Positions 17,075-25,635 of a DNA stretch of 64,000 bases are shown here, piece by piece (the stretch's first letter is position 1; every line of letters begins with the position of its first letter). Location: contig NZ_JAHWGH010000014.1 in NCBI RefSeq assembly GCF_019334305.1, positions 1 to 64,000 on the forward strand, read 5' to 3'. The stretch comes from Rossellomorea orangium (lineage in GTDB: Bacteria > Bacillota > Bacilli > Bacillales > Bacillaceae_B). Both the position numbers and the translations under genes were made by a program. Below the pieces are notes generated by a model. The model worked only from the letters and a program-made list of their open reading frames with translations, was not told where the DNA came from and made no database searches.

Positions 17075-17200
17075 TTATTCAAACAGTCGGACCTTTGGAT
17101 CCTTATCACAACAGTGGACAAGCATCGCGTGAAGCTGCCCGCGATAATGATAAAGATGATCTGTGATTTTCACCAGCCATTCAAACCGGGTATATGTCAT
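17075..17200 (-). pseudogene. C-terminal remnant of a DinB-family protein
   Basis: A minus-strand frame of 41 codons, bounded by TAG upstream and TAA at 17075-17077, encodes RFEWLVKITDHLYHYRGQLHAML followed by a short tail. The HLxHYRGQLHAML helix is the last metal-binding helix of DinB/YfiT four-helix proteins (histidines near the end). The other three helices are absent. No RBS is evident. It lies right upstream of the sortase remnant, suggesting that this stretch is a deletion scar. Confidence 0.55.
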
Positions 17201-17305
17201 CTACCAATAGCAGTCGGCTTATACAAGGAGATTACCATTGACACATTCCAATCGATGCATATAAAATGTGAAATAATCATTTTTGAATAAATAAAATGTT
17301 CAACA

Positions 17306-17376
17306 AACTCGTATAATATTGGAAATATGGTCCAAAAGTTTCTACCAAACTACCGTAAATGGTTTGACTACGAGAG
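17306..17376 (+). ncRNA. Purine riboswitch aptamer, guanine class
   Basis: P1 is CTCGTA (17308-17313) with TACGAG (17369-17374). Between them are the conserved TATAAT, GAAATATGG, GTTTCTACC, CCGTAAAT and GACTAC blocks of the xpt-type purine aptamer. The base equivalent to position 74, in GACTAC, is C, which pairs with guanine/hypoxanthine; the adenine class has T here. It sits about 95 bases before adenine deaminase and is followed by a terminator. Confidence 0.93.
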
Positions 17377-17415
17377 AAAAAGAGTGGCAGGAGTCCCTCC
17401 ACTTCTCTCTATGTC

Positions 17416-17447
17416 AAACCCCGGGTGCATTCATTCCGGGGTTTTTT
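17416..17447 (+). terminator. Riboswitch-controlled terminator before adenine deaminase
   Basis: AAACCCCGG pairs with CCGGGGTTT and is followed by six T. A competing hairpin (GAGAGAA...GTGG with CCACTTCTCTC, about 17371-17409) between aptamer and terminator may serve in the switch. Confidence 0.85.
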
Positions 17448-17470
17448 CTATTCGATAAGGAGAGGATCAC

Positions 17471-19216
17471 ATGAGTAAACAGAAAGAAACACTTAAAAAA
17501 CGGATTGCAGCGGCCAATAAAGATATCCCTGCAGACATGGTCATAAAAAACGCGAAGATCATCGATGTCTTCAACCTGGAAATCACAGAAGGTGATGTGG
17601 CGATTTCAGATGGGATGTTCATAGGGATCGGACATTACGAAGGTAGACAAGTGATCGATTCGAAAGGCAAATACATTTGTCCGTCCTTTATCGATGCCCA
17701 TGTTCATATCGAATCCTCCATGGTCACCCCTTCAGAATTCGCCAAAGTCGTTCTTCCACACGGTGTTACCACTGTCATCACGGATCCACATGAAATTGGC
17801 AATGTGTCGGGAAAAGAAGGACTAAGGTTTATGCTGGATGATTCTGAGCACATCCCCCTGGACGTGTTTACCATGCTCCCTTCCTGCGTCCCGGCCACCC
17901 CTTTCGAAAATGCAGGAGCGACACTGACCGCCAATGAGCTGGAACCTTTCTATCAACATGAACGTGTCCTCGGACTTGCTGAAGTGATGGACTATCCCTC
18001 CCTTCGAAGAGGGGAAGATTCCTTGTTGGATAAAATCACGGCTACCAACCCGTACACGCACAATATGGACGGACATCTGGCTGGCCTTGAAACGAACGCA
18101 ATCAATGTATATAGAGCAGCCGGCATCCGGACCGATCATGAGTGCACCACCGTTCAAGAAGCAAAGGACCGCTTACAGAGAGGGATGTATGTGCTGATTC
18201 GGGAAGGAAGCGTTGCAAAGGACCTGCAATCCCTCATCCCTGTGGTGAATGAACGTAATGCACGCAGATGCCTTTTCTGTACAGACGACAAGCATCTCGA
18301 TGATTTAATCGAAGAAGGAAGCATCGATCATAATGTTCGGCTCGCCATAAGCGTTGGTCTAGATCCCCTCATAGCGATTTCCATGGCCTCACTCAACGCT
18401 GCCGAATGCTACGGGCTTGATAAAAAAGGCGCGATCGCACCGGGCTATGAAGCAGATTTCATCTTGCTTGATAACCTTGAAGGTATAGGAATATCCAGCG
18501 TGTACAAGGGAGGGAAACCGGTAGCTGAAATGGGGAAGTATTTTGGAAACCCGATTGCCAAAAAAGGCGCGGAATCATCACTGACTTCAACTGTTCATAT
18601 TCCTGACCTCAAGGATAAAGATCTGCAAATCAAGATCGGTGATACAAAAAAAGCTCATATCATCGAGATTAATCCCAATCAGCTCAGAACGAATAAAGTG
18701 ATTGAATCGGTTCAGTCAGCAAACGGTGTCTTTATCCCTTCCATTTCAGATGACCAACTTAAGATGGTCGTGGTGGAAAGGCATCACCACACAGGAAATA
18801 TAGGCTTAGGAATCGTAAAAGGTTTAAGCCTGAAGGAAGGAGCCATCGCCACGACCATTGCCCATGATTCACACAATATTGTGGCAGCGGGCACAAATGA
18901 CGGGGATATCCTGAAAGCCGTAGAGGCACTGGGTGAAATGAACGGCGGCCTTGTCATGGTGAAGGACGGAAAGGTCATCGCCTCCCTTCCATTAGCCATT
19001 GCCGGTTTAATGTCTGATGGTGGCTATAAAGATGTTGCCGAGGGACTCATACAGTTGAAGGATGCATTTGTACAGCTGGGATTCACCGGGGACTTCAATC
19101 CATTCCTCACCCTTTCTTTCCTGACCCTGCCTGTGATTCCGGAACTGAAGCTGACCGATTTAGGATTGTTTGATGTCAGGGATTGCCGGCATATTGAGGT
19201 TGGGGTAAGGGATTGA
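17471..19216 (+). CDS. ade: Adenine deaminase
   Basis: A 581-residue amidohydrolase converting adenine to hypoxanthine and ammonia in purine salvage. The metal site DAHVHIESS is near residues 75-83, with HEIGNVSG near 107-114, TDDKH near 275-279, and the long C-terminal domain (about 400-580, with the conserved ERHHHTGNIGLG and THDSHN-like IAHDSHNI) that marks AdeC rather than eukaryote-type adenosine deaminases. AAGGAGAGG precedes the ATG by seven bases. It is single and preceded by a guanine-class riboswitch, so it is probably shut off when guanine or its own product hypoxanthine is plentiful. Confidence 0.93.
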   Translation: MSKQKETLKKRIAAANKDIPADMVIKNAKIIDVFNLEITEGDVAISDGMFIGIGHYEGRQVIDSKGKYICPSFIDAHVHIESSMVTPSEFAKVVLPHGVTTVITDPHEIGNVSGKEGLRFMLDDSEHIPLDVFTMLPSCVPATPFENAGATLTANELEPFYQHERVLGLAEVMDYPSLRRGEDSLLDKITATNPYTHNMDGHLAGLETNAINVYRAAGIRTDHECTTVQEAKDRLQRGMYVLIREGSVAKDLQSLIPVVNERNARRCLFCTDDKHLDDLIEEGSIDHNVRLAISVGLDPLIAISMASLNAAECYGLDKKGAIAPGYEADFILLDNLEGIGISSVYKGGKPVAEMGKYFGNPIAKKGAESSLTSTVHIPDLKDKDLQIKIGDTKKAHIIEINPNQLRTNKVIESVQSANGVFIPSISDDQLKMVVVERHHHTGNIGLGIVKGLSLKEGAIATTIAHDSHNIVAAGTNDGDILKAVEALGEMNGGLVMVKDGKVIASLPLAIAGLMSDGGYKDVAEGLIQLKDAFVQLGFTGDFNPFLTLSFLTLPVIPELKLTDLGLFDVRDCRHIEVGVRD

Positions 19217-19380
19217 GGTTTTAGGGAATGGGGTTAGCAGGTGAAGTTTGGGTGGTTTCAGCTGTTGATTTTCTTCATGATTTCAGCAGCTGATTTCCGC
19301 TGTTTTTTCAGCAGCTGAATCCACCTTAAACAAGGCACAGAACAACCTTTTCCACACTGCACCGATTTCATAATTAAAGA

Positions 19381-19412
19381 AGAGATGCTTCCTCCCGGAA
19401 ACATCTCTCTTT
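19381..19412. terminator. Bidirectional terminator between ade and floT
   Basis: AGAGATG-TTCC and GGAA-CATCTCT form the stem around TCCC, with T-rich sequence on the plus side and AATTATG on the other. The 200 bases between ade and this hairpin hold only degenerate TTTCAGCAGCTGA direct repeats (about 19280-19316) and no gene. Confidence 0.7.
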
Positions 19413-19421
19413 ACTTATTTC

Positions 19422-20936
19422 CTATTTATTTCCCTTGCCGGCTTCCTCTAACTCTTTTTCCTCCACTTCATTGGAGGCTGCCACTTCCTTATCTGCAGAT
19501 TCGGAAATTGCAGGCTGATAATGCACAGGCTGGGTTCTGTTGGCATAAGACTTCAGTAGCTCGCCTACATCAATGCCGGTCATTTCACGGAGTGGTTCCT
19601 GCATGTCAAGCATCGTTCTCGTGATGCTCTTACCAAAGGATGGAACCCCTTGACCATTGCCTGAATCGATGATCTTGACCGAATCGATATTGTTCAGAGG
19701 CTGAGCGATCTTCTCTGCAAATATCGGAAGCATTTCAATGAGTTTCTCGGTGATGATGACATCTCCGTGTTTCTCCATAGCTTCTGCAAGAAGTTTACGG
19801 GATTCAGCTTCGGCTTTACCACGTTCACGGATGACATCTGCTTCTGCAGACCCTTCTTCCCTGCGGATCTTGGCTTTCGCTTCCCCGTCGATTTCCGATT
19901 TCCGTGCTTCGGCTTCTGCTTTACGAGTTGTTTCGTAATAATCTGCATCGGCTTTTGTTTTACGGACCTTGGATTCTTCCGCTTCGAGTTTAACCGCACG
20001 TTCACGTTCAAGGAATTGAAGGGTCAGCTCTTCTTCTTTCACTTCCTTGGCCAGTTTGGCTTTTTCAAGCTCGTATGACTGCTCGGATTTCGCTCTTGCA
20101 CGCTCTGTTTCTTCTTTGAATGCAGCATCTTTGATGTCTTTTTCTTTCTTCGATTGAGCAATCGTAATTTGACGCTTGTACTCTTCTTCTTTCGCTTCCT
20201 GGTCGGTCTGTGCACGGTGAATGCGTGTTTCACGCTCTGTGTTCGCTTCTGCGATTTCCGCTTGCTTACGCACCTCTGCGATACGAGGACGACCAAGGTT
20301 TTTCAAATATCCGTTTTCTTCATCGGCATCCCGTATGTCCGTCAATCCGAGTGACGTGATTTTAAAGCCCATCAGATCAAGCTGTTTCTGGGCGATTTCC
20401 GATACATCGGCGTTGAATTTTTCACGGTTGCTGTTAATGTCTTCAACGGTCATTTTTGAAAGGATGGCACGAAGATTACTACCCAATACTTCGATGATTT
20501 CATCTTCAATTTCCTTTTGATCCTTCCCGAGGAACTGCTCGGCATAGTTGGCGATCCCGTTCAGGGTGTCGGCCACTTTCACCATGGCCACTGCATCGGC
20601 GACAATCGGAACTCCTCCGTTTGTATACACTCGTGGAGTGGAAAGCTTCAATTGGAAAGATGTAAGGTTAACAGGCGTGCTTGTTTGGAAACGTCTTAAT
20701 CTGTATCCTCCACCACGGATGATTTTCATGGAACGGCCTTCCTGGTCGGTGAAAATATTCGATTCCTTTTCAGGATCCCCCAGTTTTGGTCCGGTAATGA
20801 TCAATGCCTGATTGGATCTTGCGGTACGATAACGAAACCTCATCCAGAAATAATAAGCGATCCCTACAATTGCCGCAATGACCAGTACAGGAATCAAGAA
20901 AACGAAAAATCCAATAACACTCAATGATCCTAGCAT
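19422..20936 (-). CDS. floT: Flotillin-like protein FloT
   Basis: A 504-residue membrane scaffold protein. A hydrophobic hairpin (residues 5-27) anchors it on the cytoplasmic side; the PHB/SPFH domain spans about 35-200, followed by a long charged coiled coil rich in KAEAEARKSE-type repeats (about 220-400) that drives oligomerisation. FloT organises functional membrane microdomains in Bacillus. The ATG at 20936 is chosen because GAGGGG lies eight bases upstream; the ATG seven codons earlier has no RBS. In B. subtilis the NfeD gene yuaF precedes floT; here no NfeD gene is adjacent, only repeats. Confidence 0.92.
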   Translation of the reverse strand: MLGSLSVIGFFVFLIPVLVIAAIVGIAYYFWMRFRYRTARSNQALIITGPKLGDPEKESNIFTDQEGRSMKIIRGGGYRLRRFQTSTPVNLTSFQLKLSTPRVYTNGGVPIVADAVAMVKVADTLNGIANYAEQFLGKDQKEIEDEIIEVLGSNLRAILSKMTVEDINSNREKFNADVSEIAQKQLDLMGFKITSLGLTDIRDADEENGYLKNLGRPRIAEVRKQAEIAEANTERETRIHRAQTDQEAKEEEYKRQITIAQSKKEKDIKDAAFKEETERARAKSEQSYELEKAKLAKEVKEEELTLQFLERERAVKLEAEESKVRKTKADADYYETTRKAEAEARKSEIDGEAKAKIRREEGSAEADVIRERGKAEAESRKLLAEAMEKHGDVIITEKLIEMLPIFAEKIAQPLNNIDSVKIIDSGNGQGVPSFGKSITRTMLDMQEPLREMTGIDVGELLKSYANRTQPVHYQPAISESADKEVAASNEVEEKELEEAGKGNK

Positions 20937-21126
20937 TCTGACAACCCCTCTCGACATTTTGTTTAAACCAGCATTCTGTCTGATTTAATTTTTAAATAAA
21001 AGTGCTAGCTACACTACTATATACGGATGCCACGATGAAAAAGTTTCAAAAAATTAGGCTATTCTCCTATTTTTATATAAATGCTGTTTTCATATACCTT
21101 GTTGCTTTTGGATGTAGCGAGTGGCG

Positions 21127-21252
21127 GTTGATTTCCGCTACAGGTGCTCGCTTTCCGCTGGGCGTGAGTTGAGCCTCCTCGGACTTTGCCCTGTGGGGTC
21201 TCAACTTTCACGCTTTTCCCGCAGGAGTCGAGCACCTGCAGCGAGAATCAAC
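21127..21252 (+). repeat. Structured dispersed repeat (family B), copy with long hairpin
   Basis: The left end GGTTGATTTCCGCTACAGG with GTGCTCG is mirrored by CGAGCACCTG-CAGCG-AATCAAC at the right end, so the whole element can fold into one hairpin of about 126 bases. Inside are GTTGAGCCTCCTCGG and GGGGTCTCAAC, also mutually complementary. Sequences of this kind are scattered through many Bacillus genomes. Confidence 0.75.
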
Positions 21253-21411
21253 TGACGAAAAGTTTGACTATCACATAGGAAATGTGGAGACTTCTTATGC
21301 CACTGCTTTTTCACTCTTTGCTGTGACTGATTTTATTTTAAAGTCCTTTAGTTTTTTTAAACTGATGGCCACAAACCATTTTGCTCTGTCAACTACTGAC
21401 TACTTTAGAGG

Positions 21412-21525
21412 GTGAAGGGAACTGCATAGACTCCTACGGAAAACGGGCGTGCCGAGACCCCGGAAGCGGTTTTTGCTGAGGAGGCTCGGCCGAACGTCCG
21501 TGGAAAGAGGGACTGTTCCCTTCAC
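21412..21525 (-). repeat. Structured dispersed repeat (family B), inverted copy
   Basis: GTGAAGGGAAC (21412-21422) and GTTCCCTTCAC (21515-21525) are perfect ends. The interior GACTCCTACGG, GAGACCCCGG and GAGGAGGCTCGGC correspond to the reverse complement of the conserved blocks of the 21127 copy, but the ends differ. The two copies lie 160 bases apart in opposite orientation. The sequence between them holds no gene. Confidence 0.65.
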
Positions 21526-21640
21526 TCTCCTGCACCACACCCTGAATGACAGAGCATTCGCAAATCTTAGTTTATATATAAACTTTGCGAAAACAGCTTA
21601 TATAAAAAAGCCTGAACCTGTAAAAGTTCAAGCTTTCATC

Positions 21641-22009
21641 CTATAAAAACCAGCCATGTAATGCACCAAGCAAAGTAAAAATGATGAGATGATCACCAAT
21701 GGCAATCAGGAACATCCTTTTGGTCATGAGTCCAAAAAGTGCATTTTTTAAATAAACAATGGAAACCAAAATCCCAACGATTCCTCCTACCAACGCTCCT
21801 GAAGCTAAACCACTGGATTCCGTCCCTTGAACGAGAACTCCTACCAGGGCAGAACTAATGAATGCGACCAGGACAGCCACCACATATTTCACCGGGCCTG
21901 CTCCATCCTGATCTTTCTTCCCAAGAAGGATTGAATAATAAATCCCGCCGTATATCATATACAACACGGCCCCCGCTAAAAACGCGAACATATTCAAATC
22001 TGCTGTCAT
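21641..22009 (-). CDS. Small integral membrane protein (DUF1761-like)
   Basis: A 122-residue protein with four membrane helices. The first helix ends in YGGIYYSILLGKK, and the last two carry IAIGDHLIIFTLLGALHGWFL; this arrangement resembles DUF1761 proteins, whose function is unknown. The ATG at 22009 is preferred because GGAGGAATAGGG lies directly upstream with seven-base spacing. It begins inside the last bases of the AraC regulator's downstream region, 13 bases past its stop, and is thus likely cotranscribed and possibly functionally linked. Confidence 0.6.
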   Translation of the reverse strand: MTADLNMFAFLAGAVLYMIYGGIYYSILLGKKDQDGAGPVKYVVAVLVAFISSALVGVLVQGTESSGLASGALVGGIVGILVSIVYLKNALFGLMTKRMFLIAIGDHLIIFTLLGALHGWFL

Positions 22010-22022
22010 CCCTATTCCTCCA

Positions 22023-22955
22023 TTAATTCGGTTCAATGGCCAGAGCGATCGCCTTTATACCACATCTTATCTCAAGCGACCCTTGTATACCCTTTACCTC
22101 AACAAGTTCAACCGGATTCCCCAAATACCTAAAGCCGCTTTGTGGCAGCCAATAACTATAAAGCTCCGAGTAACATTCAATCAGCATGCCCCTTTCCTCA
22201 TAATCGACTGGCTCAGGAAACTCATATATCACATGCTTCCCTCCGGAGAAATGATTGGTGTCCTCCCCGGGGATACTGCGCCCCTTAACGCCCAACCGGC
22301 ATTCATACCTGTTTTTTTCAGCTGGGGTGATGTACGGGTTACTCTTAGGTACACCGAATAACAACGGGCTGTCCTCCAATAGATCCCTTGCATTCCCCCA
22401 ATGATAAAGATCCCGCCACACTGCAGGAATCCCTTTGACGTAGGATCCTGTATGGTATCGGTTGACAGTGGAGCATCCTGGTAAATGTGCGACTTTCACT
22501 TTGGAAAGGTCCAGCCATTTAAACTCATTATAAGTCTCTCTATCCCGGGATGCTTTCGGATTTGTGCTGGAAAGTTTAGATTTCTTGCTATTAATATATT
22601 CCCTTGGAAATCGTTCTAAATAAGCACCTTCCCTCCAGCTTTTCGGATTGGTGTTGAAATAGGTATTGAACGAATAGGTGAAATAAGATAAAGAAGAAAA
22701 TCCACATTTCAAGGCAACTTCAGTCACAGGAACCCTTGGCTCATAAATCAGCATATGTGCTGCATTTTCCAATCGAATCCTTTTCACATAACCTGCAGGG
22801 GTCTCACCTATGAACCCTTTAAACAATCGTAGGAAGTGATAAGGTGAATAGGTAGAGACTTTGGCGAGATGCTCTAATGATAAGTCTTCTGTAAGATGTT
22901 GATCTATGTATTGAATTACTCTATGAATCTGCGTCTGTTGATCACTATATGTCAT
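22023..22955 (-). CDS. AraC-family regulator with GyrI-like effector domain
   Basis: A 310-residue regulator. Residues 8-105 form the two helix-turn-helix AraC DNA-binding domain (EHLAKVSTYSPYHFLRLFKG, then EVALKCGFSSLSYFTYSF). Residues 150-305 form a GyrI/SbmC-like domain used in Rob/BmrR-type proteins to sense small hydrophobic compounds. The DNA-binding domain is at the N-terminus, as in Rob. It probably regulates the small membrane protein behind it; the inducer is unknown. GTGAGGAA lies upstream of the ATG. Confidence 0.87.
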   Translation of the reverse strand: MTYSDQQTQIHRVIQYIDQHLTEDLSLEHLAKVSTYSPYHFLRLFKGFIGETPAGYVKRIRLENAAHMLIYEPRVPVTEVALKCGFSSLSYFTYSFNTYFNTNPKSWREGAYLERFPREYINSKKSKLSSTNPKASRDRETYNEFKWLDLSKVKVAHLPGCSTVNRYHTGSYVKGIPAVWRDLYHWGNARDLLEDSPLLFGVPKSNPYITPAEKNRYECRLGVKGRSIPGEDTNHFSGGKHVIYEFPEPVDYEERGMLIECYSELYSYWLPQSGFRYLGNPVELVEVKGIQGSLEIRCGIKAIALAIEPN

Positions 22956-22987
22956 TTCGATTCCTCACATGCATTCAATGAATCTCC

Positions 22988-23242
22988 CTATTTCCATCGT
23001 TCAAGCTTGTGGATATTCCTCACAAACATACCTGATAAAAATGCCGGGACCCCCATTTCAATGCATTTGTTTTTCACAAAAAGCTTCATTTCGTCCATCG
23101 TAATATCCTTTTGAGTGAATTCTCCTTGCTGGTAACAGTGCTTACAATACATGACACTTTCCTCTGAATTTTTTTCCGTCCCCCGATCTTCTGCCTTCTT
23201 CAGCGGCATGGCACAACTTTGACATTTATTGAATTTCTTCAC
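22988..23242 (-). CDS. Putative zinc-ribbon protein
   Basis: An 84-residue protein with CQSCAMPL near residues 7-14 and CKHCYQQGEF near 34-43, i.e. two CxxC pairs that would hold one zinc ion, followed by a helical tail. This is the zf-ribbon_2 type small protein often found next to AraC/GyrI regulators; its role is unknown. A GTG start at 23242 is preferred because AAGGGGAT lies about nine bases upstream; ATG at 23266 is the alternative. It is 32 bases upstream of the AraC gene on the same strand. Confidence 0.65.
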   Translation of the reverse strand: MKKFNKCQSCAMPLKKAEDRGTEKNSEESVMYCKHCYQQGEFTQKDITMDEMKLFVKNKCIEMGVPAFLSGMFVRNIHKLERWK

Positions 23243-23344
23243 AATATCCCATCCCCTTTTCTTCATTTTACCATAGAGGGTGCTCATTCTATGAAAGTCT
23301 ATGATAAAATAAAACCGTTCACAATTTAATCATTGCTCATCGGT

Positions 23345-23600
23345 GAAAATGATATGTTCATTTTCTTAAAAGGGAAGTTGGTGAAAATCCAACGCGGTCC
23401 CGCCACTGTAAGGCTGAGATTCCATATGGATCCACTGTTTCGCATCGAAATGGGAAGGAATATGGAATCGGAGACGCTGAGCCAGGAGACCTGCCAAGCT
23501 GAGAAGAACACGAAAGTTCCTACGGGAGATAGGAGGGTGTTGCGCATATGAAACGTCATACAGGGAACCAAGGGATCCTGGACGCTCGTTTGGAGTAACT
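23345..23600 (+). ncRNA. Cobalamin riboswitch
   Basis: The conserved cobalamin aptamer blocks appear in order: AAGGGAAGTTGGTGAAAATCC (about 23370-23390), CGGTCCCGCCACTGTAA (about 23394-23411), and the B12-box part GAGCCAGGAGACCTGCC (23479-23495). These are the hallmark of the class that binds adenosyl- or methylcobalamin. A terminator follows at 23601. The next gene is an acyl-CoA thioesterase, not a corrinoid gene, which is unusual. Confidence 0.93.
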
Positions 23601-23633
23601 GCATCTTCTTTTCACAAAGGAAGATGTTTTTTT
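23601..23633 (+). terminator. Terminator of the cobalamin riboswitch
   Basis: CATCTTC-TTTT (23602-23612) pairs with AAAG-GAAGATG (23616-23626), followed by seven T. It lies between aptamer and coding region, so ligand binding would stop transcription before the thioesterase gene. Confidence 0.88.
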
Positions 23634-23667
23634 GTTTCGCCATAATACAATCAGGGAGATGACAAGA

Positions 23668-24141
23668 ATGGAACAAGCTTATTCTGTTGAGCGTTCACGA
23701 ACCGTACAAACCAGATTGGTACTGCCACCGGATACCAATCATATGCAAACAATCTTCGGGGGAAAGGTATTAGCATTTATCGATGAAATTGCTGCGCTGT
23801 CAGCGATGAAGCATTCGAGCTCTGTGGTAGTCACGGCTTCGATCGATTCGGTCGATTTTCTGTCATCCGCAACTGTCGGAGACGCACTCAGCCTCGAGTC
23901 GATTGTAACTTCCACGGGAAGGACTTCAATGGAGGTGTACGTAAAAGTTTTCTCTTCGAATCTATTGACAGGTATCAAAACCTTGACGACGGAATCATTC
24001 CTTACCATGGTTGCGGTGGATGAAAACGGTAAGCCGAAACCGGTGCCGAAAGTGATCCCGGAAACAGAAGAGGAGAAGAGATTGTTCAACTCAGCTGTTC
24101 TGAGGAAGGAACATCGGAAGAACCGGGCATTGATAAAATAA
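23668..24141 (+). CDS. Acyl-CoA thioesterase (hotdog fold, YkhA-like)
   Basis: A 157-residue hotdog-fold protein that hydrolyses acyl-CoA to free acid and CoA. LPPDTNHMQTIFGGKVLAFID (about residues 17-37) is the central helix with the catalytic acid region of the BfiT/YciA-type thioesterases, and VDFLSSATVGDALSLE gives the conserved strand. It is cytoplasmic and usually hexameric. The ATG at 23668 has AGGGAGATGA just upstream. It lies directly behind a cobalamin riboswitch with terminator and is single, ended by a terminator at 24148. Confidence 0.88.
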   Translation: MEQAYSVERSRTVQTRLVLPPDTNHMQTIFGGKVLAFIDEIAALSAMKHSSSVVVTASIDSVDFLSSATVGDALSLESIVTSTGRTSMEVYVKVFSSNLLTGIKTLTTESFLTMVAVDENGKPKPVPKVIPETEEEKRLFNSAVLRKEHRKNRALIK

Positions 24142-24147
24142 GTTTTT

Positions 24148-24184
24148 GGGTATGGACAGCACGCTGTTCATACCCTTTTTTAAT
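24148..24184. terminator. Terminator between convergent thioesterase and permease genes
   Basis: GGGTATG-CAG pairs with CTG-CATACCC around CACG, followed by T6 on the plus side. Confidence 0.82.
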
Positions 24185-24197
24185 ACTAAATATTGTC

Positions 24198-25559
24198 TTA
24201 CCAGTAAAAGAACACCGAGCAGATGATGACGGCGATCCATGCTGTGGATGACCAAATTCCCGCCCGCATTAAATCCTTGTCGGTAAAATAACCGTACGAG
24301 TAGCTGATCAGATGAACCGGGGACTGGGTGACGAGGAAAAATCCCGGGACGCATGCCAGGAACACCGGCATGGCAATTTGCATGGGTGATAAATCCGGGA
24401 TTGTGTGCCCGATCGTGATGCTGAGAGGGAGCATGATGGTCAAAAACCCCAGGATATTGACGAATACGATCCGAATAATACTCGTACATAAGATGAGGAG
24501 CAGGATGATCACCCAGGATTGGTGGCCAGTAAGTATAGAATTCAACCCTTCTGCCATCCATTCAATCGTCCCTGTCTCGACCAGCATCCCCGATACCATC
24601 AGAGTGGAGGCAAAAAAGAGCATCAGATCCCAATCAATCGATTCCCGCGCTTCTTCCCACTTCCATACTCCTGCAAAAGGAATGACGGTCATACATGCGC
24701 CCAGAAGGCCAACTTGAGGAATGGAATATCCATGCAGAGGCTGTGCAATCCACAGGATCAACGTTCCCCCGATGATACACATGATTTTCTTTTCATTGAT
24801 GCCGACCGGCCCAAGCTCACTGATTCTTTTTTCGATCAATGCCAATAACAGCTTTCGGTCAATCTTCTCAGGGGGAAAGATCATTAAGAATATCCCCCAC
24901 AATATCACGATAAAAAGCAGCACCGGTATTCCAAAAATCAGGAACCATCTTATATAATTCAGATCGCCCGAAACGTCGCTCAGGATTCCGAAAGCGTAGA
25001 TAGTGGAACTGGCCCCAGTCGCGACAAACGATCCTGAAATGGCAGCCAGATAGGCAACCCCTATAAATAGTGACTTGCCCAGATAATGGACATCCGCTAT
25101 TTTCCGCAGACTTTTCATCAGGCTGTCGAGTACCGATGATAACAGGCTGCCCTTCCCTACATTCGACGGTATCAGGACAGACAGGACAGTCATGAGCAGA
25201 AACGAAATGAAAATCAACGCTTTCCCCGACCCTCCAGACAGCTTTAACATATAGAGCGATACCCTGCTTGCCAGACCGGTTTTGATGAATGCAGTTGAGA
25301 TAATGAATGTGGAAAACAAGAGCCAAACAATACCCGAACTAAAATAACTCAAAGTCTGTTCATAACTGAAAAAATGAAACGATATCAGCAATATAAGCAG
25401 CAGCGAACTGAACGCAAGAGGAAATACTTTGCCGATCCACAGGATTTGTATGATGCTGAGTGCAGCGATAGCCTTCCATGTTTCATCCCACTCAAAAAAT
25501 GGTAGAAAGAATAAGGCATATAATAGAAACGTGATAACCAGTAACAGTTGTTTTTTCAT
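24198..25559 (-). CDS. SLC13/DASS-family anion permease
   Basis: A 453-residue membrane protein with about eleven helices. The two family motifs are visible: LIPSNVGKGSLLSSVLDSL near residues 130-148 with TGASSTIYAFG later, and the second half with FVNILGFLTIMLPLSI. DASS transporters move di- and tricarboxylates or sulfate with sodium. It lies downstream of the tricarballylate module but behind a terminator, so it is likely expressed partly with it. The ATG at 25559 has GGGAGT six bases upstream. Confidence 0.8.
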   Translation of the reverse strand: MKKQLLLVITFLLYALFFLPFFEWDETWKAIAALSIIQILWIGKVFPLAFSSLLLILLISFHFFSYEQTLSYFSSGIVWLLFSTFIISTAFIKTGLASRVSLYMLKLSGGSGKALIFISFLLMTVLSVLIPSNVGKGSLLSSVLDSLMKSLRKIADVHYLGKSLFIGVAYLAAISGSFVATGASSTIYAFGILSDVSGDLNYIRWFLIFGIPVLLFIVILWGIFLMIFPPEKIDRKLLLALIEKRISELGPVGINEKKIMCIIGGTLILWIAQPLHGYSIPQVGLLGACMTVIPFAGVWKWEEARESIDWDLMLFFASTLMVSGMLVETGTIEWMAEGLNSILTGHQSWVIILLLILCTSIIRIVFVNILGFLTIMLPLSITIGHTIPDLSPMQIAMPVFLACVPGFFLVTQSPVHLISYSYGYFTDKDLMRAGIWSSTAWIAVIICSVFFYW

Positions 25560-25590
25560 AACGATTACTCCCATCTTTCAATCAAAGGAA

Positions 25591-25620
25591 AAAGCCACCG
25601 GCGATGGGGTGACTTTTCCT
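25591..25620 (-). terminator. Terminator after the TcuA-like gene
   Basis: AAAG-CACC pairs with GGTG-CTTT around a GGCGATGG loop; on the minus strand T5 follows. It separates the TctCBA-TcuA operon from the DASS permease gene. Confidence 0.7.
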
Positions 25621-25635
25621 TTTCTTCAATAACTG

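Noticed and set aside
19217-19380. A short gene between ade and floT
   Set aside because: Only degenerate TTTCAGCAGCTGA repeats are present; no frame with start and RBS was found.
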